Origin: Chloroherpetonaceae bacterium
Lineage (GTDB): Bacteria > Bacteroidota > Chlorobiia > Chlorobiales > Chloroherpetonaceae
NCBI GenBank assembly: GCA_028277445.1
Contig: JANQGG010000032.1
Location: 1-64,000 of the forward strand
Direction: 5' to 3'
Length of the DNA stretch: 64,000 nt
Within the stretch, counting starts at the first letter, position 1, and each line of letters starts with the position of its first letter. Under the pieces are notes generated by a model that was not told the origin of the DNA, ran no database searches, and worked only from the letters and a program-made list of their open reading frames with translations. The translations under genes were made by a program, and so were the position numbers. Below are positions 61,460 through 64,000 of this stretch, piece by piece.

Positions 61460-64000
61460 CTATCCTGTGCTTTTTAATCCGCCGGATAATGCATTGACAA
61501 GCACCAATAGTTGCAGAAGGTATTTATCGCTTTGCTTCGGATCAGTTTCCCGAATGCTTCGCCATTTGATGAGATAGTTTATTTGTATCTTATGAAGCAT
61601 TTTCAAGGCATTATTTCTCAATTGGTTGTTTTGTAGTTTGGAAATTCGTCGTACCTCCAAAGACCCCAAGATTTCTTCAATTATCCGGAAACAAGTTTGA
61701 TAATCACTTAAAATCAAATCTATAAATTCAGGTTTGGCTTTTTGATCTTGAAATAAATCAGCAAAATTTTTCATGATGTCACTATCTGAGTTCAGTAGAT
61801 TTGATTCAATTTGAATCAGGCAGTATTTCAGGAAAGGCCATTCTTTGGCTAATTGCTTGAGTCGCTGAAAATCATTCGGATACTCTGTTTGAAATCTATC
61901 CAAAGCTACACCTGTGCCAAACCAACCGCTAAGGTTAAATCTGGATTGGCTCCAACTAAACACCCATGGTATTGCACGAAGATCAGCCAAAGAACGCTGA
62001 CCGGTTCGTCGCGCCGGCCTGGAGCCAATTTTACTTTGTTCCAAAATATCAATTGGTGTGGCCTTGCTATAGAAATCAATGAATTTGGGATGGTCGAGCA
62101 ACGATCGATAGGTTTTTCTGGACAGATCAACCAAATGATCCATAATTTCGTAGAGTTGTTCATCTTTGGTTTCACTGTTAGCAATCATGGCTTGTCTCGC
62201 CGTTCCTGCCACAAACATCTCCATATTGTACGTTGCAGTAAGGCGATTGGCAAATTGGTTGGCAATGCTCTCTCCTTGCACTGTCATTTTAACTTGGCCA
62301 CTCATTGAACCGGGAGGCATACTATCTAAAAATCGGTGAATTTTCCCGCCTCCCCGACTGATTGTACCGCCACGCCCATGAAAGAAACACAATTTAACAC
62401 CCAATTCACGGGCTACTTTTGTTAAGCTTTCTTCTGCTTTGTAAATATTCCATCTGCTGGCTAAAATACCACCGTCTTTATTGCTATCGCTGTAGCCCAA
62501 CATGACTTCCTGAGTGAAGGGTTGCAATGTTTTACGCTGCTTTTGTATGACCGGATGGTTTAAGTATGCCGATAAAATTTCAGGCCCTGCAATCAGATCA
62601 TCAATGGTTTCTAAGAGTGGCACTACCGAGAGATTGGCATCTTGCAGGCCAACTTCTCTCAAGAATAAGAAAACCAACAATAGGTCGCTCAAACTACGTG
62701 TCATACTGACAATGATAGAACCAATGCCTTCCGAGCCATATTGATCAATATAAGCTTTAACTTCGCGAAGGTAGCCAAGAACATTATCTGCTTCCGGCCC
62801 ACATGACGTTCCAGTCACCAGAAAAGGGCGTTTACTTTTCAACTCCTGGTTTAGAAAGGACAATCGTTCTTCTTCATTCCAATTCGCATAATCCGAATTT
62901 TCGTAACCCGAAGCGGCCAAAATTTGACTCATAGCCTTTTCATGGTAAGCGCTATTTTGTCTGATATCAAGTTTGGCCAAATGAAAGCCAAAACACTGCA
63001 AAATTCGCTCTATAGGAAATAGCCACTGTTTAGCGATTTGGAGTGCACCTAAGTCAATAAGTAGCTGTCTTAATTTTTTGAGTTCAGCCAACAAATCACT
63101 TGCCGATTGAAAATGCCCCGATTCCCCAAGGGTATGATCGTCTGCAATGGTATGATCCAATCGTAGTAAAAGTAAATTCACAAATTGGCGCAATGGCTCG
63201 GAAGGATTTCGATCCAGGGCTTTTTGACCTTTTTTTCCAAACAATTTGGCTTTTGATTGAATGTCATCTAAAAAAGTCTGTGGAATTGAAATTCGATAAC
63301 TGGAAAAACTAAGTTTTGATGCAAGATCAAGCAATTGAGCATGTATCATCTTTAATACCGCCTGACGATGTAATTGTAAAGTGGAGGTAGTGAACTCAGG
63401 TGTGACGAACGGATGGCCATCACGGTCGCCGCCTACCCAACTCCCAAACTGAACTAAAGGAAAGTGCTCAGGCCATTCCAATAATTCAGGAGAATAGCCC
63501 AACGTTGTCCACGCATCTTGCAAACGCTCGTCAGTTAAACGCACAACTTCAGGAAATACATTCACAAAATAATGCATCAGGTTATTTCTCTCGTCTTCAA
63601 GGCGAGGCTTTTCCAGATAAATTTCGCCGGTACGCCACCAACGCTCCATTATACTGATGATTTCTTTTTTCAGTCTGGATTGTTCAGAAGTCGACCAGTT
63701 CGGATTTTCTTTTTTGACCAGTAACAAGTATAGCTCTCGGTGGATGTTCAAGACTGTTAGGCGTTTTGCCTCTGTTGGGTGAGCCGTTAAAACCACAACG
63801 GCTTTAGTTTCCTGTAACTTTTGTGCTATTTCCTGCTCATCTATTCCTGCGTTCTTCCACTGATGTAAGGTTTCACCCCAAGACCCCCTGGTTGATTGAA
63901 TACCAAATCGGGTTTCGGCTTTTCGTCTATATTGGGTGGCGGCATTTTCTTCAGCCAGGTTTAGTAACTCAAAACAAATACCTATTGCCTGTGTCAACTT
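61460..64000 (-). CDS. ppc: Phosphoenolpyruvate carboxylase (5' end outside window)
   Basis: This anaplerotic enzyme makes oxaloacetate from PEP and bicarbonate. About 845 residues are visible and the frame runs to the window edge; relatives extend some 50-70 residues further, so the true start is outside. Catalytic His73 (visible numbering) is in VLTAHPTEAKR; later come VMLGYSDSNKDGG, FHGRGGTISRGGGK and the Arg-rich RPARRTG. The C-terminus, normally (Q/R)NTG and part of the active site, reads GLKSTG here. The convergent neighbour region before its stop contains no clear gene. Confidence 0.94.
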   Translation of the reverse strand, partial: KLTQAIGICFELLNLAEENAATQYRRKAETRFGIQSTRGSWGETLHQWKNAGIDEQEIAQKLQETKAVVVLTAHPTEAKRLTVLNIHRELYLLLVKKENPNWSTSEQSRLKKEIISIMERWWRTGEIYLEKPRLEDERNNLMHYFVNVFPEVVRLTDERLQDAWTTLGYSPELLEWPEHFPLVQFGSWVGGDRDGHPFVTPEFTTSTLQLHRQAVLKMIHAQLLDLASKLSFSSYRISIPQTFLDDIQSKAKLFGKKGQKALDRNPSEPLRQFVNLLLLRLDHTIADDHTLGESGHFQSASDLLAELKKLRQLLIDLGALQIAKQWLFPIERILQCFGFHLAKLDIRQNSAYHEKAMSQILAASGYENSDYANWNEEERLSFLNQELKSKRPFLVTGTSCGPEADNVLGYLREVKAYIDQYGSEGIGSIIVSMTRSLSDLLLVFLFLREVGLQDANLSVVPLLETIDDLIAGPEILSAYLNHPVIQKQRKTLQPFTQEVMLGYSDSNKDGGILASRWNIYKAEESLTKVARELGVKLCFFHGRGGTISRGGGKIHRFLDSMPPGSMSGQVKMTVQGESIANQFANRLTATYNMEMFVAGTARQAMIANSETKDEQLYEIMDHLVDLSRKTYRSLLDHPKFIDFYSKATPIDILEQSKIGSRPARRTGQRSLADLRAIPWVFSWSQSRFNLSGWFGTGVALDRFQTEYPNDFQRLKQLAKEWPFLKYCLIQIESNLLNSDSDIMKNFADLFQDQKAKPEFIDLILSDYQTCFRIIEEILGSLEVRRISKLQNNQLRNNALKMLHKIQINYLIKWRSIRETDPKQSDKYLLQLLVLVNALSGGLKSTG

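Overview
The window looks like a chromosome segment from the Bacteroidota/Chlorobiota (FCB) assemblage, most likely a green-sulfur-bacterium relative such as a Chloroherpeton-like Chlorobiota member. This placement is an inference. It rests on a type IX secretion sorting tail on a subtilase, a fused GlmU-like enzyme of the Bacteroidetes/Chlorobi kind, bacillithiol genes (bshA, bshC), a TrpA with the PEFP substrate-loop variant I recall from Chlorobium, a split transketolase, ThyX and a bacterial PEP carboxylase. Coding is dense, with many 4-bp ATGA overlaps and few obvious Shine-Dalgarno sequences.

Layout. 1-315: tail of a PIN-domain protein. 357-8170 (minus): tightly overlapped menaquinone operon menF-menD-menH-menB-menC-menE with cobU as the last gene. 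8374-15138 (plus): rRNA methylase, lipid kinase, fused GlmU-like enzyme, TrpG/PabA, lytic transglycosylase and a beta-propeller protein. 15140-24537: mixed-strand housekeeping genes (bshC, surE, a SET-domain protein, a patatin-Omp85 fusion, accD, thyX, queC, a CPBP protease, a Cys-cluster protein). 25078-29718: secreted subtilase, UbiA prenyltransferase, trpA. 29731-36906: surface-polysaccharide block (GT2, flippase-like membrane protein, Wzc-type tyrosine kinase, beta-helix lipoprotein) ending in bshA; the middle of this block is visibly more AT-rich than its surroundings. 37092-43994 (mostly minus): mreB, tatA, an orphan N6-adenine methylase coupled to psd, tilS (plus), an exported peroxiredoxin, a one-TM protein, rnhA and rpmB. 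44095-49384: rimO, a lone MntA-like nucleotidyltransferase, purC, a DedA protein, plsY, the transketolase N-half and rsmD. 49385-50126: a gene-free mosaic of palindromes and repeated motifs. 50127-56901 (plus): coaD, an aspartate-type aminotransferase, an acyltransferase, a RicT/PSP1 protein, an SRPBCC protein and metG (with a convergent rhodanese gene).

Directly after metG lies an initiator tRNA-fMet gene with its own promoter and terminator. From there to about 61.4 kb the region turns accessory. It holds two separate DUF4160/DUF2442 gene pairs in opposite orientation. Each is preceded by a hyphenated palindrome, and one is bracketed by imperfect direct repeats. Between them is a decayed toxin-antitoxin module: a PF09720-like antitoxin without a normal start, overlapping a ParE/RelE-like toxin cut to 17 codons. 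purU, dcd and an alpha/beta hydrolase are interspersed. The window ends inside ppc.

The best candidates for something poorly described are the twin DUF4160/DUF2442 modules and the 49.4-50.1 kb composite repeat array. Smaller leads are two short unlisted ORFs, the SET-domain gene, the orphan methylase coupled to phospholipid synthesis, and cobU placed at the end of the menaquinone operon.
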